DNA from: Psychrobacter phenylpyruvicus DSM 7000 = NBRC 102152
Lineage (GTDB): Bacteria > Pseudomonadota > Gammaproteobacteria > Pseudomonadales > Moraxellaceae
DNA: 64,000 nt
Assembly (NCBI RefSeq): GCF_000685805.1
Contig: NZ_JMKP01000012.1
Coordinates: 1-64,000, forward strand
Reading direction: 5' to 3'
This document shows, in pieces, positions 53,520 to 62,795 of this stretch. Numbering within the stretch: position 1 is the first letter of the stretch; the number at the start of each line of letters is the position of its first letter. The translations under genes and the position numbers were made by a program. The notes under the pieces are model-generated. The model saw nothing but the letters and a program-made list of their open reading frames with translations. It made no database searches and was not told the DNA's origin.

Positions 53520-54526
53520 TCCAATTTAGCGAGCGCCTCTATTCCACGCACATCAGAGCGCTGTAAATAAATGCCATAGAGCGGATAGTCAACAAAGTGC
53601 TGCTTGATATCTTGTAGTAAGCTTTGTTGACGTAATGCTCTATTTTGCCAAAACTCATCACTTTGCTCAGCTTGAATCAGCTGATTAACTACCAAGGCGG
53701 CTGGAGCCAGCTTGGCCTCTTTTAGCTGATTCACAGCTCGGCGCGTCTCCTCAATAGGCAAATTATCTGCGGTAAGTACCAATACCACCGCTGTCTGCTG
53801 TCTGTCATGTAGAAGCTCACCTGCCTTCTTAAACAAATTCTTGCGAGCATTTAGCACATCGACTGCTTGCTGCCATTTATCAACTGGTTTTGCGTCCTTA
53901 AAAGGGTTATTAATTACAGATTTTGACTTTGTGGTTGCAAAGTTATCCGCCGCTCCTTTTAACTTGGCCTGACGTCGCTGCTGAGTAAGCAGTCCATCAG
54001 TCCAAGCCTCCATCATCTCTGGTAGCATCAGTAATCTTAAAGTATGCCCTGTAGGCGCTGTATCAAAAATTATATGCTGATAAATACCTTGCTCTACACT
54101 ATCTACCAAATAGCGGCAAATGGCTTCTAACATGGCCGCTTCTTGCGCCCCTGGAGCACTTTTTGATAACTGCAAATGTTCCTTAATCTTCGGCATCATA
54201 TCGGGGTTAGCATAACTACTGATGGTTTTCTCAACTCGAGCAAAGTGCTCATCAATGATAAGGTCAGGATCAAGCTCGAGTGCATCTAAGTACTCAGTTA
54301 ATGCTTTGGGTTTATTTTTGGCGGAGCTGCTGGCTAGGTTCATAGCAAACACATCACCTAAGCTATGCGCCGGATCGGTTGAGACAATTAAGGTCTTTTG
54401 CTGACGTTGAGCAAATTTTGCGGCCAAAGCAGCTGCCGTTGTGGTTTTACCCACCCCGCCTTTGCCGCCAACAAATATTATTGGAGTCTGCTGTAGTTGT
54501 TGTACTAAATTGGCTAAGTTGTCCAT
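53516..54526 (-). CDS. ArsA/Get3-type ATPase
   Basis: About 336 residues from the ATG at 54526, which directly follows the previous gene's stop (TAAAATG), so translation is coupled; the frame stays open to 54589. The deviant P-loop is FVGGKGGVGKTTTAAALAAKFA, with LIVSTDPAHSLGDVF (switch I) and HIIFDTAPTGHTLRLLMLPEMMEAW (switch II and the A-loop). It is a single ArsA domain. There is no arsenic-resistance gene nearby, so an anion-pump role is unlikely; protein targeting or metallo-chaperone roles are more plausible. Confidence 0.9.
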   Translation of the reverse strand: MDNLANLVQQLQQTPIIFVGGKGGVGKTTTAAALAAKFAQRQQKTLIVSTDPAHSLGDVFAMNLASSSAKNKPKALTEYLDALELDPDLIIDEHFARVEKTISSYANPDMMPKIKEHLQLSKSAPGAQEAAMLEAICRYLVDSVEQGIYQHIIFDTAPTGHTLRLLMLPEMMEAWTDGLLTQQRRQAKLKGAADNFATTKSKSVINNPFKDAKPVDKWQQAVDVLNARKNLFKKAGELLHDRQQTAVVLVLTADNLPIEETRRAVNQLKEAKLAPAALVVNQLIQAEQSDEFWQNRALRQQSLLQDIKQHFVDYPLYGIYLQRSDVRGIEALAKLD

Positions 54527-54527
54527 T

Positions 54528-54794
54528 TTAACAGCAACCTCCATGCTGCAAGGGGCAACGCGGCATGCCCATGCGTAGGTGCCATTCATGGAATTTTTCC
54601 AAAAATATAGGCTGCAACTCTAAGGTATAAAAGCTGGCAGGATTATCAATACCTAAACTTTCTGAAAAAAGCAACAGCATAAATAAGTCTTCCTCATCAC
54701 GAGCTGCTCTAGCTAAGGTCTGGCGGTATGGCGCATGATAAAACTCATTTAAACCTTCTACAAATCGGCTGAATAGTGACCTGTTCTCGCTCAT
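54528..54794 (-). CDS. Small Cys-Cys-terminated protein (cory-CC-star type)
   Basis: About 88 residues starting MSENRSLFSRFVEGLNEFYHAPYRQTLARAARDEEDLFMLLLFSESLGIDNPASFYTLELQPIFLEKFHEWHLRMGMPRCPLQHGGCC. It ends with two cysteines followed immediately by the stop. This matches a small family I know as cory-CC-star proteins, always beside an ArsA-type ATPase. The Cys pair plus Cys81 suggests metal or thiol handling at a flexible tail. The start with AGG upstream is 54794, not the GTG at 54800. Function unknown. Confidence 0.78.
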   Translation of the reverse strand: MSENRSLFSRFVEGLNEFYHAPYRQTLARAARDEEDLFMLLLFSESLGIDNPASFYTLELQPIFLEKFHEWHLRMGMPRCPLQHGGCC

Positions 54795-55130
54795 AAACAC
54801 CTCGTAAAAATTATAGTAAAAAAGTTTAAACCTGTAGTTTTGTAAAAACTAATTTAGTTCTAAAGTAGAAATTAATCATTAAACAATATACTGAAACAAA
54901 GAAAGTTAAATTTCTCAGTAAAGACAGTTAAGTTAACATAAAGTGAACAATAAAGATGTTGCAGGCTGTGTTTTTTAGCCAAATTGTCATATGACGACTC
55001 TAGACTAAAGTTGTTCTACATAAGATGTGAGCGGTAAATCAATTACAGCCTAAATGAAATATTGCTCGACTTTTAACATTAAAACGTTCAATTGTTGTAC
55101 TTCCTATAATTATAAAGATTAAGGATTGTC
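54795..55130. other. Divergent gap between the ArsA module and phaB
   Basis: About 336 bases with no gene. It is very AT-rich and should hold promoters for both divergent units. Several GTTAA(G/A) motifs occur around 54900-54945, but no repeat array or strong palindrome was found. Confidence 0.5.
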
Positions 55131-55898
55131 ATGTCAGATATAGAGTCAAGGTCACAAAATAAAAAAGTTGCTATGGTCACTGGTGCCCTAGGAGGTATTG
55201 GTACTGAGGTATGTAAGAAGCTGATATCAAATGACTATTTTGTTATCGCTACAGTAAGTAAAGACGACCCAGACCGTATAAAAAAATGGTGTGAAGACCA
55301 TGATTTTGATAGTAATGATTTTGAGTTTATCACCGTCGATTTAATGAATCACGAACAATCTATTGCTGTCTTTGAAAAGACGCTTAATAAATATGACAAC
55401 ATTTACGCCTTGATTAATAGCGCTGGCATTACCCGTGATAGTAGCTTTAGAAAAATGAGCTTCGATCAATGGAAACAGGTTATTGATTGTAATTTGATGT
55501 CTCTATATACCGTTGTCCATCCCGTCTTTTTGAAAATGATGAACCAAAAGTCAGGCCGTATTGTCAATATCAGCTCAATAAATGGTCTAAGAGGACAGTA
55601 CGGACAGACCAACTATTCTGCCGCCAAGGCTGGAATAATTGGATTCACTAAAGCCTTGGCCTATGAAGGAGCTAGCTCCTTTGTAACCGCAAATGTTGTG
55701 GCACCTGGTTATACCCTCACCCCCATGGTAGAAAGCGTTCCTGAGCATATCATGGACAAAATCAAAGCCACTATTCCCATGAATCGCTTGGCTTATGCTA
55801 GTGAAATAGCCGCAGCCTGTATGTACCTAATCAGTGACGAAGCTTTATTCGTTACTGGAGAGACGATATCCGTCAATGGTGGTCAGTATATGTCGTAG
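55131..55898 (+). CDS. phaB: NADPH acetoacetyl-CoA reductase
   Basis: A 255-residue short-chain dehydrogenase reducing acetoacetyl-CoA to (R)-3-hydroxybutyryl-CoA for PHA synthesis. The nucleotide motif is VTGALGGIGTEV (about 17-28), NSAGITRDSSFRKMSFDQWKQVIDCNL near 97-123, and the catalytic Ser/Tyr/Lys in ISSINGLRGQYGQTNYSAAKAG (Tyr about 160, Lys about 164). GLRGQYGQTNYSAAKAG is the PhaB rather than FabG form. It lies upstream of the phasin and synthase genes. A Shine-Dalgarno AAGGA precedes the ATG. Confidence 0.92.
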   Translation: MSDIESRSQNKKVAMVTGALGGIGTEVCKKLISNDYFVIATVSKDDPDRIKKWCEDHDFDSNDFEFITVDLMNHEQSIAVFEKTLNKYDNIYALINSAGITRDSSFRKMSFDQWKQVIDCNLMSLYTVVHPVFLKMMNQKSGRIVNISSINGLRGQYGQTNYSAAKAGIIGFTKALAYEGASSFVTANVVAPGYTLTPMVESVPEHIMDKIKATIPMNRLAYASEIAAACMYLISDEALFVTGETISVNGGQYMS

Positions 55899-56031
55899 GA
55901 CTGGCTAACCTGTAACCTTTTAATGTTCACTTTTGAAGTTATCGCTTTTTGTTAAACCTAGTGATGGCTTTATTTATAACCCACTGTTAACTCAATAAAA
56001 CTGTTAATTAAATAAAATACGGAGCAATACC

Positions 56032-56568
56032 ATGTCTTTTTTTAATTCTAATGACTACATCAATCAATTTAATGAAAATACTCAAAAGCTTTTAGCACCA
56101 TGGCAAGAGCTTAATAAAGCATTTGTAAAAAATGCTGAGCAAATGACTGAGTTTTCATTAAATACCATCCGCACTTATACAGAGATGGGATTAGAGAATA
56201 TGCGTCAAATTGCAAAGATAGACTCACCAGAAGCAGCAAAAGAGTTTAATGCAAAGCAGGCCGATATATTAAACCAGATTAGCCAACAAATCATGGCCGA
56301 TGCAAAGCATATGACCGAGCTTGGTAGCAGCATGCAAGATGAAGTCATGAAAGTGATGAGTGATGTATATGGTCAAACTAATGAACATATGCAGTCAACC
56401 ATGCAAAAAACAGCCGATCAAGCTGCAAAAACGGCAAAAGAATTTACCTCTACTGTGAATAAAATGGCGGAACAAGCCACTAAAAATACAACCAAACCAA
56501 CCGCAGGCAAAGCCGCCGAAGCTGAAACGCCAAGTAGCACAACTAAAGCTACTGCCAATAAAGCGTAA
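56032..56568 (+). CDS. phaP: Phasin family protein
   Basis: A 178-residue amphipathic helical protein of the phasin family (FNENTQKLLAPWQELNKAFVKNAEQMTEFSLNTIRTYTEMGLENMRQIAKIDSPEAAKEFNAKQ). It coats PHA granules. The last 45 residues are low-complexity Ala/Thr/Lys-rich (AEQATKNTTKPTAGKAAEAETPSSTTKATANKA), as in histone-like PhaF-type tails, though shorter. It sits between phaB and phaC. Confidence 0.9.
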   Translation: MSFFNSNDYINQFNENTQKLLAPWQELNKAFVKNAEQMTEFSLNTIRTYTEMGLENMRQIAKIDSPEAAKEFNAKQADILNQISQQIMADAKHMTELGSSMQDEVMKVMSDVYGQTNEHMQSTMQKTADQAAKTAKEFTSTVNKMAEQATKNTTKPTAGKAAEAETPSSTTKATANKA

Positions 56569-56740
56569 AGCTGTTGATGTTATTAGTTTAATTGGCTAGC
56601 ACCATAGCAATGTGGTGTTAGCTAAAACAGCTAAGTCTAGTGGGCAGTCATTAGGCTTTGACTTTCATACTAACTAGTTTATTACAAATTTATTCATTGC
56701 AAACCACTTCATTGTAAATCACTTTATTACAAATACTAAT

Positions 56741-58789
56741 ATGGGCAGACAGATGTTTAAATGGAAAAGTAATATTAGAGCTAATCACTCTAAGTCAGAT
56801 TCTAATTCCACCAAAGAGCCTCTATTTAGCCTCCCTCATATATTTAATACCCCAGTACATTTATGGCAACAATCTGTTGATTATCTGAATCTTTTTATGC
56901 CGGTTGATTTTTCAAGCATAACCAATAGTGCCAATCATGAGTCCAATCAAACTAACAGAGATCATAATAATAACGGTGATAACCACTCAATTTCGAATAC
57001 ATCCCGAAAGCTACTGCTAGAACCCTTTGAGAATTTAAATAAATTAACTCAAAAGCTTAGTAATGAATACCTCTCGCGTCTTACCCAAAACAACATTACT
57101 AGCCAATCATTATTAACTGAACTAATTGATAACTATCAGCAATTTACAACTGCAGCTATCACCAATAGTCCAGCTGTGCTATTTCAACAACAATTAGAGC
57201 TGTATCAAAAGCAAATTCAGTTACTACAAAACAGCTTGTTGACTGCTATGGGTGCCGAAACTAAGCCCTTGGTGAAACCTGAAAAAGGAGACAAGCGCTT
57301 CATGGACGAAGCTTGGTCTAATCAGCTGTTTTTTGATTATATCAAACAAAGTTATCTGCTCTCTGCCAATAGCATTCTGAATACCATTGAAGCGATAGAA
57401 GGTATTGATGACAAAACCCGTCAAAGACTTTCCTTCTTTACTAGGCAATGGCTGAACGCTATTGCACCCAGTAACTTTTTACTGACCAATCCTGAAGTAT
57501 TGCGTATCACCAAACAAAGCAAGGGTAGAAATCTACTACGTGGCCTGAAGCAATTGGCCGAGGATCTTGAAAAGAGCGCTCACTTACTCACTATTACAAT
57601 GACTGATGACTCTGCATTTAAGCTAGGTGAGAATATTGCTGCCACTCCAGGAAAAGTGGTTTATCGCAATCGCATGATTGAATTAATTCAATACACACCC
57701 ACCACTGAATTAGTCAACAAGAGACCGCTACTAATTGTGCCACCTTGGATCAATAAGTTTTATATCGTGGATTTAAAACAAAAAAATTCTTATATCCGCT
57801 GGGCACTAGATGAAGGTCATAGCGTCTTTATTATTTCATGGGTCAATCCTGATCAAAGTTATAAAGACGTTGGTATGGAAACTTATATGCATGAGGGACT
57901 GCTAACGGCCTTAAGGGTAATTGAAGATATTACTGGTGAGCCTGATGCCAACGTCATTGGTTACTGCATCGGCGGGGTTCTGTTGGCATTAACCCTCTGC
58001 TGGCTGGCTGAAAACAATCAGTCACAGCGTATAGCCAGCGCTACTTTTTGGACCACCTTATTTGACTTCAGTGATCCTGGGGATTTAGGGGTGTTTATCG
58101 ATGACAATATCGTTAATGCTATCGAAAAAGAAGGCGAGAAAAAAGGGATATTTGATGGGCGTTTAATGGGCGTTGCTTTTAGTTTACTACGTGAAAACAG
58201 CCTATATTGGAATTACTACATCCAAAACTATCTTAAAGGAGAGCGGCCTACCCCATTTGATCTTTTATATTGGAATTCTGACTGTACTAATGTCACAGCA
58301 GCATTACACCGCTTTATGCTACGAGAATTATATCAAGGCAATAAGCTGATAAAAAAAGGCGCACTGCACTTTGATAATATCGAGGTAGATCTGTCCAAAG
58401 TGACAACCCCTACTTATGTGGTTGCGGCCATACAAGATCATATTGTCAAATGGAAGGGTAGCTATCAAGCAACACAGCATCTTGGCGGTGAGGTAACGTT
58501 TGTATTGGCAGAATCCGGGCATGTCGCTGGGATTATCAATCCACCTACCGGGAAATATGGATTTTATACTTATGACAAAAATACTTCTGATCCCGATGAG
58601 TGGTTTAACTTAGCCGAACGACAAGATCGCAGTTGGTGGCTACATTGGGGAGAGTGGATTAGCAACCACTCTGCAGGCAAGGTGCCAAATAGGCAACCAG
58701 GAGTAGACAGTAAGGGCAATGAATGGCCGGTGTTAGGTCAGGCACCCGGTGAATATGTACGGATTAAGGCAATCGAAGCAGTAAACTAA
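56741..58789 (+). CDS. phaC: Poly(3-hydroxyalkanoate) synthase
   Basis: A 682-residue PHA synthase. The nucleophile is in the lipase-like box VIGYCIGGVLLAL (Cys about 409); the Asp is in VVAAIQDHIVKWKGSY (about 568) and the His in VLAESGHVAGIINPP (about 597). RPLLIVPPWINKFYIVDLKQKNSYIRWALDEGHSVFIISWVNPD is the class I signature. The N-terminus is longer than usual (about 180 residues before the conserved core) with a low-complexity stretch of Asn, His and Asp (about 63-87). It would polymerise 3-hydroxyacyl-CoA from PhaB. Confidence 0.95.
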   Translation: MGRQMFKWKSNIRANHSKSDSNSTKEPLFSLPHIFNTPVHLWQQSVDYLNLFMPVDFSSITNSANHESNQTNRDHNNNGDNHSISNTSRKLLLEPFENLNKLTQKLSNEYLSRLTQNNITSQSLLTELIDNYQQFTTAAITNSPAVLFQQQLELYQKQIQLLQNSLLTAMGAETKPLVKPEKGDKRFMDEAWSNQLFFDYIKQSYLLSANSILNTIEAIEGIDDKTRQRLSFFTRQWLNAIAPSNFLLTNPEVLRITKQSKGRNLLRGLKQLAEDLEKSAHLLTITMTDDSAFKLGENIAATPGKVVYRNRMIELIQYTPTTELVNKRPLLIVPPWINKFYIVDLKQKNSYIRWALDEGHSVFIISWVNPDQSYKDVGMETYMHEGLLTALRVIEDITGEPDANVIGYCIGGVLLALTLCWLAENNQSQRIASATFWTTLFDFSDPGDLGVFIDDNIVNAIEKEGEKKGIFDGRLMGVAFSLLRENSLYWNYYIQNYLKGERPTPFDLLYWNSDCTNVTAALHRFMLRELYQGNKLIKKGALHFDNIEVDLSKVTTPTYVVAAIQDHIVKWKGSYQATQHLGGEVTFVLAESGHVAGIINPPTGKYGFYTYDKNTSDPDEWFNLAERQDRSWWLHWGEWISNHSAGKVPNRQPGVDSKGNEWPVLGQAPGEYVRIKAIEAVN

Positions 58790-58843
58790 ATTCAAAGCAG
58801 TTAACCATTATTAGTTATTATTTACTTTAAGAAGGGGCTTATT

Positions 58844-61363
58844 ATGACAAAAACTATTGCCAAAAATTTAGAGAATCCGGACAAGGCAGATGTTTGGTTA
58901 GATAGAGACAACCCACATAGAACCACAAGTGGCTCGTTACCTAACCTGCAGGACTTTGTTAATAATCAGTCCCATCAAAATCAAGACTTAATGCAAGAAT
59001 ATACTCGTCAAAAAAGATATTGGGTAGAAGGTACAGACTTAAGATTAGCAGTCGCTTCAAGTCATATAAAGCAGCACTTACAGCAGTTTAAGGATAACAG
59101 CAAGACCCTTTATGAAGATGCAAAAAGCATTAAATCTAGCTTACAAAATACCAAGAACCCTTTTGATTTATGGCAGCAATGGCTAAGTTATAGCACAGAC
59201 AGCTCTAAACGCTTACTGCAAACTGCGGAGATACTAAAAGAACGGGGTGATATATTTATAGAGCATGAGCTGGCAGGTTGCCCCCCGGTACTAGATTATG
59301 ATTACGATATCGTAATGGATGCCACTACCTTTGACCGGCCTTGCAACTATGTACTACTTAGAATAAAACCACCCGAAGGAGTGGAAACCAAAGAGGACAA
59401 TCGACCTTATATAATTATTGACCCTAGAGCTGGACACGGTGCAGGCATCGGCGGCTTTAAGCCCGAAAGCCAAGTGGGTGTTGCCTTAAAAAATGGTCGC
59501 CCTGTATATTTTGTGGCCTTCAAAAGATTACCAGAGCCTACCCAGACTATCGCTGACGTGACTTATGCTGAAGCAAAATTCGTCCGTGAAGTTGAAAGAA
59601 GACACCCCAATGCTCAATCCCCGGTTATTGTGGGCAACTGTCAAGGCGGCTGGGCCGCCCTTATCTTAGCAGCCACCCATCCAGATATTACTGGTCCTAT
59701 TGTAATGAACGGCGCTCCTGTGGCTGCTTGGAGCGGTGAAATTGGCGTTGACCCCATGCGCTATAAAGCTGGCGTGAACGGGGGCACATGGCTGGCTATG
59801 ATGAGTGCCGATATCAATAATGGTGTATTTGATGGCGCTTGGTTGGTCAATAACTTCGAGCAAATGAATCCATATCGTAATTATATCGGCAAATATTATG
59901 ACCTTTATAAAAACCCCCTAGCTAATCGTGAACGTTTTTTAGATTTTGAGCGTTGGTGGGGTGGCTTCTTTTTGATGAACGAGGCTGAAATACGCTGGAT
60001 TGTGGAAAATATCTTCATTGGTAACCGCATAGCTCGTAATACAGGACAGCTTGAAAAAGGGGTTAATATTGACCTACGTAATGTAAAAGCCCCTATTATT
60101 GTCTTTGCCTCCCGTGGTGATGACATTACCCCTCCTCCACAAGCATTGGCTTGGATTCTAGATGCTTATACTGATGAAAAAGAATTAGAGGTATGCGGTC
60201 AGCGTATTATTTATATGATTCATGATCAGGTCGGTCACCTAGGTATCTTTGTTAGCTCAAAAGTTGCCAATAAGGAACATACCGGCATGGCCTCTGTGAT
60301 GGATATGATTGAAATCCTACCTCCTGGCTTATATGAGATGAAAGTTGAAAGTGTACAAGGCAGTGGTGAGGAGAAAACCTTCTCTGTTGACTTTGACCGT
60401 CGAACTTTTGATGACTTAAGCCAAGCTATCGGTGAGTGCCGGACGGACGAAAAGATATTTAGAGCCGTTCACCGCTCTTCAAAATCACAAACTCGTATTT
60501 ATGAGCAAAGCCTACGGCCGGTCATTAAAACCATGACCAACGAAACCACAGCACAATTATTACGATCGTTACATCCTCTAAGACTACAAAGAAGTCTTTG
60601 GATTAGCAAAAACCCCCTAGCCTTGGCCACCAGTACCCTAAACAAAACCCTTAATCTTAATACACAAACTACAACTAATTTTGAAACCAAATCATCATCA
60701 GAGGATATTAAAGATGAAGATAGGACCAATACTACGGTAAATTATGGGCAAGTAAAATTACCAGCCATCGAACCTATTTCTCAGGATAATGTATTTCTAC
60801 AAATAGAAAAGATGTTTATGGACTCTCTAAGCATGACATTAGACTTCTGGGGGGACTTAAACGGCAAGATTACCGAGAATATATTCTTTGGAGTATGGTC
60901 AATGCCTTGGTTTCGTGAGTATGGCAATAAGGAATCATCACGCCGTCTTTTAGACAAGAATGCATTACGTGACCTACCTAAAGTGAGTGAAGCATTAGCA
61001 AAAATAGAGAATGGTGGCTACTCAGAAGCGGTAATTCGGATGCTGATCTTAGGTAATATTGTTGCTGATGATAATATTGACCGCAATCAATTAGTACGTT
61101 TAACGGAAGTACTGACTCAGCAGCAACCTTTCAAAGAGTTATCTAGCCCAGAATTGGCTCAAATGATAGAAAACCAAACACTAATGGTTAGATTTGATGA
61201 AGCTAAGTCGATCGATACTTTGCAATCCCTATTAAAAGATAAAGCTGAACGTTCACAGGCGTTACAGCAAGTTCTGTATGTCATCGGTGATGAAAAAAAC
61301 AACTTAAACCCTAAAACGGTTAAGATGTTAAACCGTATTAAAAAAGTTTTGCAATTATCGTAA
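58844..61363 (+). CDS. DUF3141 alpha/beta-hydrolase-like protein of the PHA locus
   Basis: An 839-residue protein of the DUF3141 family. A hydrolase core is visible around residues 180-500: ILLRIKPPEGVE-like entry, RPYIIIDPRAGHGAGIGGFKPESQVGVAL, then the box VIVGNCQGGWAALILAATHPDITGPIVMNGAPVAAW (about 263-297). The nucleophile position is Cys (G-N-C-Q-G), as in PHA synthases, rather than Ser. RGDDITPP and IHDQVGHLGIFV near 425-465 offer the Asp and His. The last third (SVDFDRRTFDDLSQAIGECRTDEKIFRAVHRSSKSQTRIYE onward) is helical with no recognised domain. It lies 54 bases after phaC and probably acts on PHA or its precursors; activity is unproven. Confidence 0.82.
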   Translation: MTKTIAKNLENPDKADVWLDRDNPHRTTSGSLPNLQDFVNNQSHQNQDLMQEYTRQKRYWVEGTDLRLAVASSHIKQHLQQFKDNSKTLYEDAKSIKSSLQNTKNPFDLWQQWLSYSTDSSKRLLQTAEILKERGDIFIEHELAGCPPVLDYDYDIVMDATTFDRPCNYVLLRIKPPEGVETKEDNRPYIIIDPRAGHGAGIGGFKPESQVGVALKNGRPVYFVAFKRLPEPTQTIADVTYAEAKFVREVERRHPNAQSPVIVGNCQGGWAALILAATHPDITGPIVMNGAPVAAWSGEIGVDPMRYKAGVNGGTWLAMMSADINNGVFDGAWLVNNFEQMNPYRNYIGKYYDLYKNPLANRERFLDFERWWGGFFLMNEAEIRWIVENIFIGNRIARNTGQLEKGVNIDLRNVKAPIIVFASRGDDITPPPQALAWILDAYTDEKELEVCGQRIIYMIHDQVGHLGIFVSSKVANKEHTGMASVMDMIEILPPGLYEMKVESVQGSGEEKTFSVDFDRRTFDDLSQAIGECRTDEKIFRAVHRSSKSQTRIYEQSLRPVIKTMTNETTAQLLRSLHPLRLQRSLWISKNPLALATSTLNKTLNLNTQTTTNFETKSSSEDIKDEDRTNTTVNYGQVKLPAIEPISQDNVFLQIEKMFMDSLSMTLDFWGDLNGKITENIFFGVWSMPWFREYGNKESSRRLLDKNALRDLPKVSEALAKIENGGYSEAVIRMLILGNIVADDNIDRNQLVRLTEVLTQQQPFKELSSPELAQMIENQTLMVRFDEAKSIDTLQSLLKDKAERSQALQQVLYVIGDEKNNLNPKTVKMLNRIKKVLQLS

Positions 61364-61451
61364 ACCAAGACATTAACGCAAAAATTTAGCTGACTTATTT
61401 ATTTGACTCAAATTCCTTAAAGCCTAAAAACTATTACAACAAGGGCATGAT

Positions 61452-62672
61452 ATGCATACTCAAGCACTAAAAGGGATTAAGGTACTTGATTTGTCTCGTG
61501 TATTGGCTGGGCCATCTTGTACACAAATATTGGCAGACTTAGGCGCTGAAGTCATTAAAGTTGAAAGACCCCTTATAGGTGATGAAACCCGACATTGGAC
61601 CCCTCCTTGCTTTGAAGGTGATAGTGGAAGTAATTCTGATAGTGAGCCTGAATCTATATCTGCTTACTATGCCACCATAAACCGTAATAAGCGATCAATA
61701 ACTGTCGATATATCCAAACCTGAAGGTCAAGCAATCATAAAAAAGTTGGTGTTACTTAGTGATGTATTGGTGGAGAACTTTAAGGTAGGAGGTTTAAAAA
61801 AGTATGGATTGGATTATGAGTCGTTACGTCAACTAAATCCAAAGCTTATATACGCCTCATTGACAGGGTTTGGTCAGACTGGTCCTGAGGCGCATAAGCC
61901 AGGATATGACTTTATTAGTCAAGGTTTGTCGGGACTCATGAGTCTCACCGGACCAGCTGATGGTCCTCCACAAAAAATAGGAGTGCCCGTTGTAGACCTA
62001 TTTTCAGGACTTCAATTAACTATTGGCATTCAAGCAGCGCTGCTGGCAAGACAACAATGCGGTGAAGGTCAATTAGTGGATGTGGCTTTATTTGATAGCG
62101 CCCTCTCTATGTTGGCCAATTATGGAATGAACTATCTAGCTTTAGGGGTTGCCCCCAAAAGATTAGGCAATGCTCACCCAAGTATTTGTCCCTATCAAGT
62201 ATTTGAAACAGCAGACGGTAAACACTTCATATTGGCCTGTGGTAATGACCGTCAGTTTGCCAATGTATGTGAAATATTACAGTTAAAGCTACATGAGGAT
62301 CCAAACTATTCGACCAATCCACAACGGGTGCTAAATAGAGTACCCTTAACTGAAATATTACAGAGGGAATTTAGTAAAAAAGATAGGGAACAATGGCTAC
62401 AACTACTTCAATCAGTTAATGTTCCTTGTGGTTCTATCAATGATGTATCAGAGGCGTTAAACCTGCCACAAGCCATTTCTAGAGAGATGGTAGTTGGATT
62501 TGACAATAGCTCTATACGCGTATTAGGCAATCCGATTAAACTCTCCAAAACTCCTGTTCAATATCATACCCCTCCTCCTATGCTTGGAGCAGATACCCAT
62601 GTGGTATTGGCAGAAATATTAGGCATGAGTAAGGATGAGATTGCTACTTTAGAAAGCAACAATATTGTGTAG
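61452..62672 (+). CDS. Class III CoA-transferase (CaiB/BaiF family)
   Basis: A 406-residue family III CoA-transferase. Marks: LKGIKVLDLSRVLAGPSCTQILADLGAEVIKVERP (about 5-39), YYATINRNKRSITVDISKPEGQAIIKKLV, SLTGFGQTGPEAHKPGYDFISQGLSGLMSLTG, and the catalytic Asp in VPVVDLFSGLQLTIGIQAALLARQ (about 180). Here it ends the PHA locus, so a role in activating or releasing hydroxy- or dicarboxylic acids is possible, but glutarate/succinate-type donors are equally likely. It ends at a terminator shared with cstA. Confidence 0.9.
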   Translation: MHTQALKGIKVLDLSRVLAGPSCTQILADLGAEVIKVERPLIGDETRHWTPPCFEGDSGSNSDSEPESISAYYATINRNKRSITVDISKPEGQAIIKKLVLLSDVLVENFKVGGLKKYGLDYESLRQLNPKLIYASLTGFGQTGPEAHKPGYDFISQGLSGLMSLTGPADGPPQKIGVPVVDLFSGLQLTIGIQAALLARQQCGEGQLVDVALFDSALSMLANYGMNYLALGVAPKRLGNAHPSICPYQVFETADGKHFILACGNDRQFANVCEILQLKLHEDPNYSTNPQRVLNRVPLTEILQREFSKKDREQWLQLLQSVNVPCGSINDVSEALNLPQAISREMVVGFDNSSIRVLGNPIKLSKTPVQYHTPPPMLGADTHVVLAEILGMSKDEIATLESNNIV

Positions 62673-62738
62673 ATTTGGCTATTATTTAGATTTAAATACA
62701 TAGTATAAGCCAAAATATCAAAGCCTACTTATAACACA

Positions 62739-62768
62739 AAAAAACGCTGACCTAAGTCAGCGTTTTTT
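62739..62768. terminator. Bidirectional terminator between CoA-transferase and cstA-like genes
   Basis: A perfect 13-bp stem (62739-62751 with 62756-62768), CTAA tetraloop, A6/T6 flanks, between convergent stops at 62672 and 62796. Confidence 0.95.
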
Positions 62769-62795
62769 AATAGAGAGTCTAACTATCAGTGTTAT

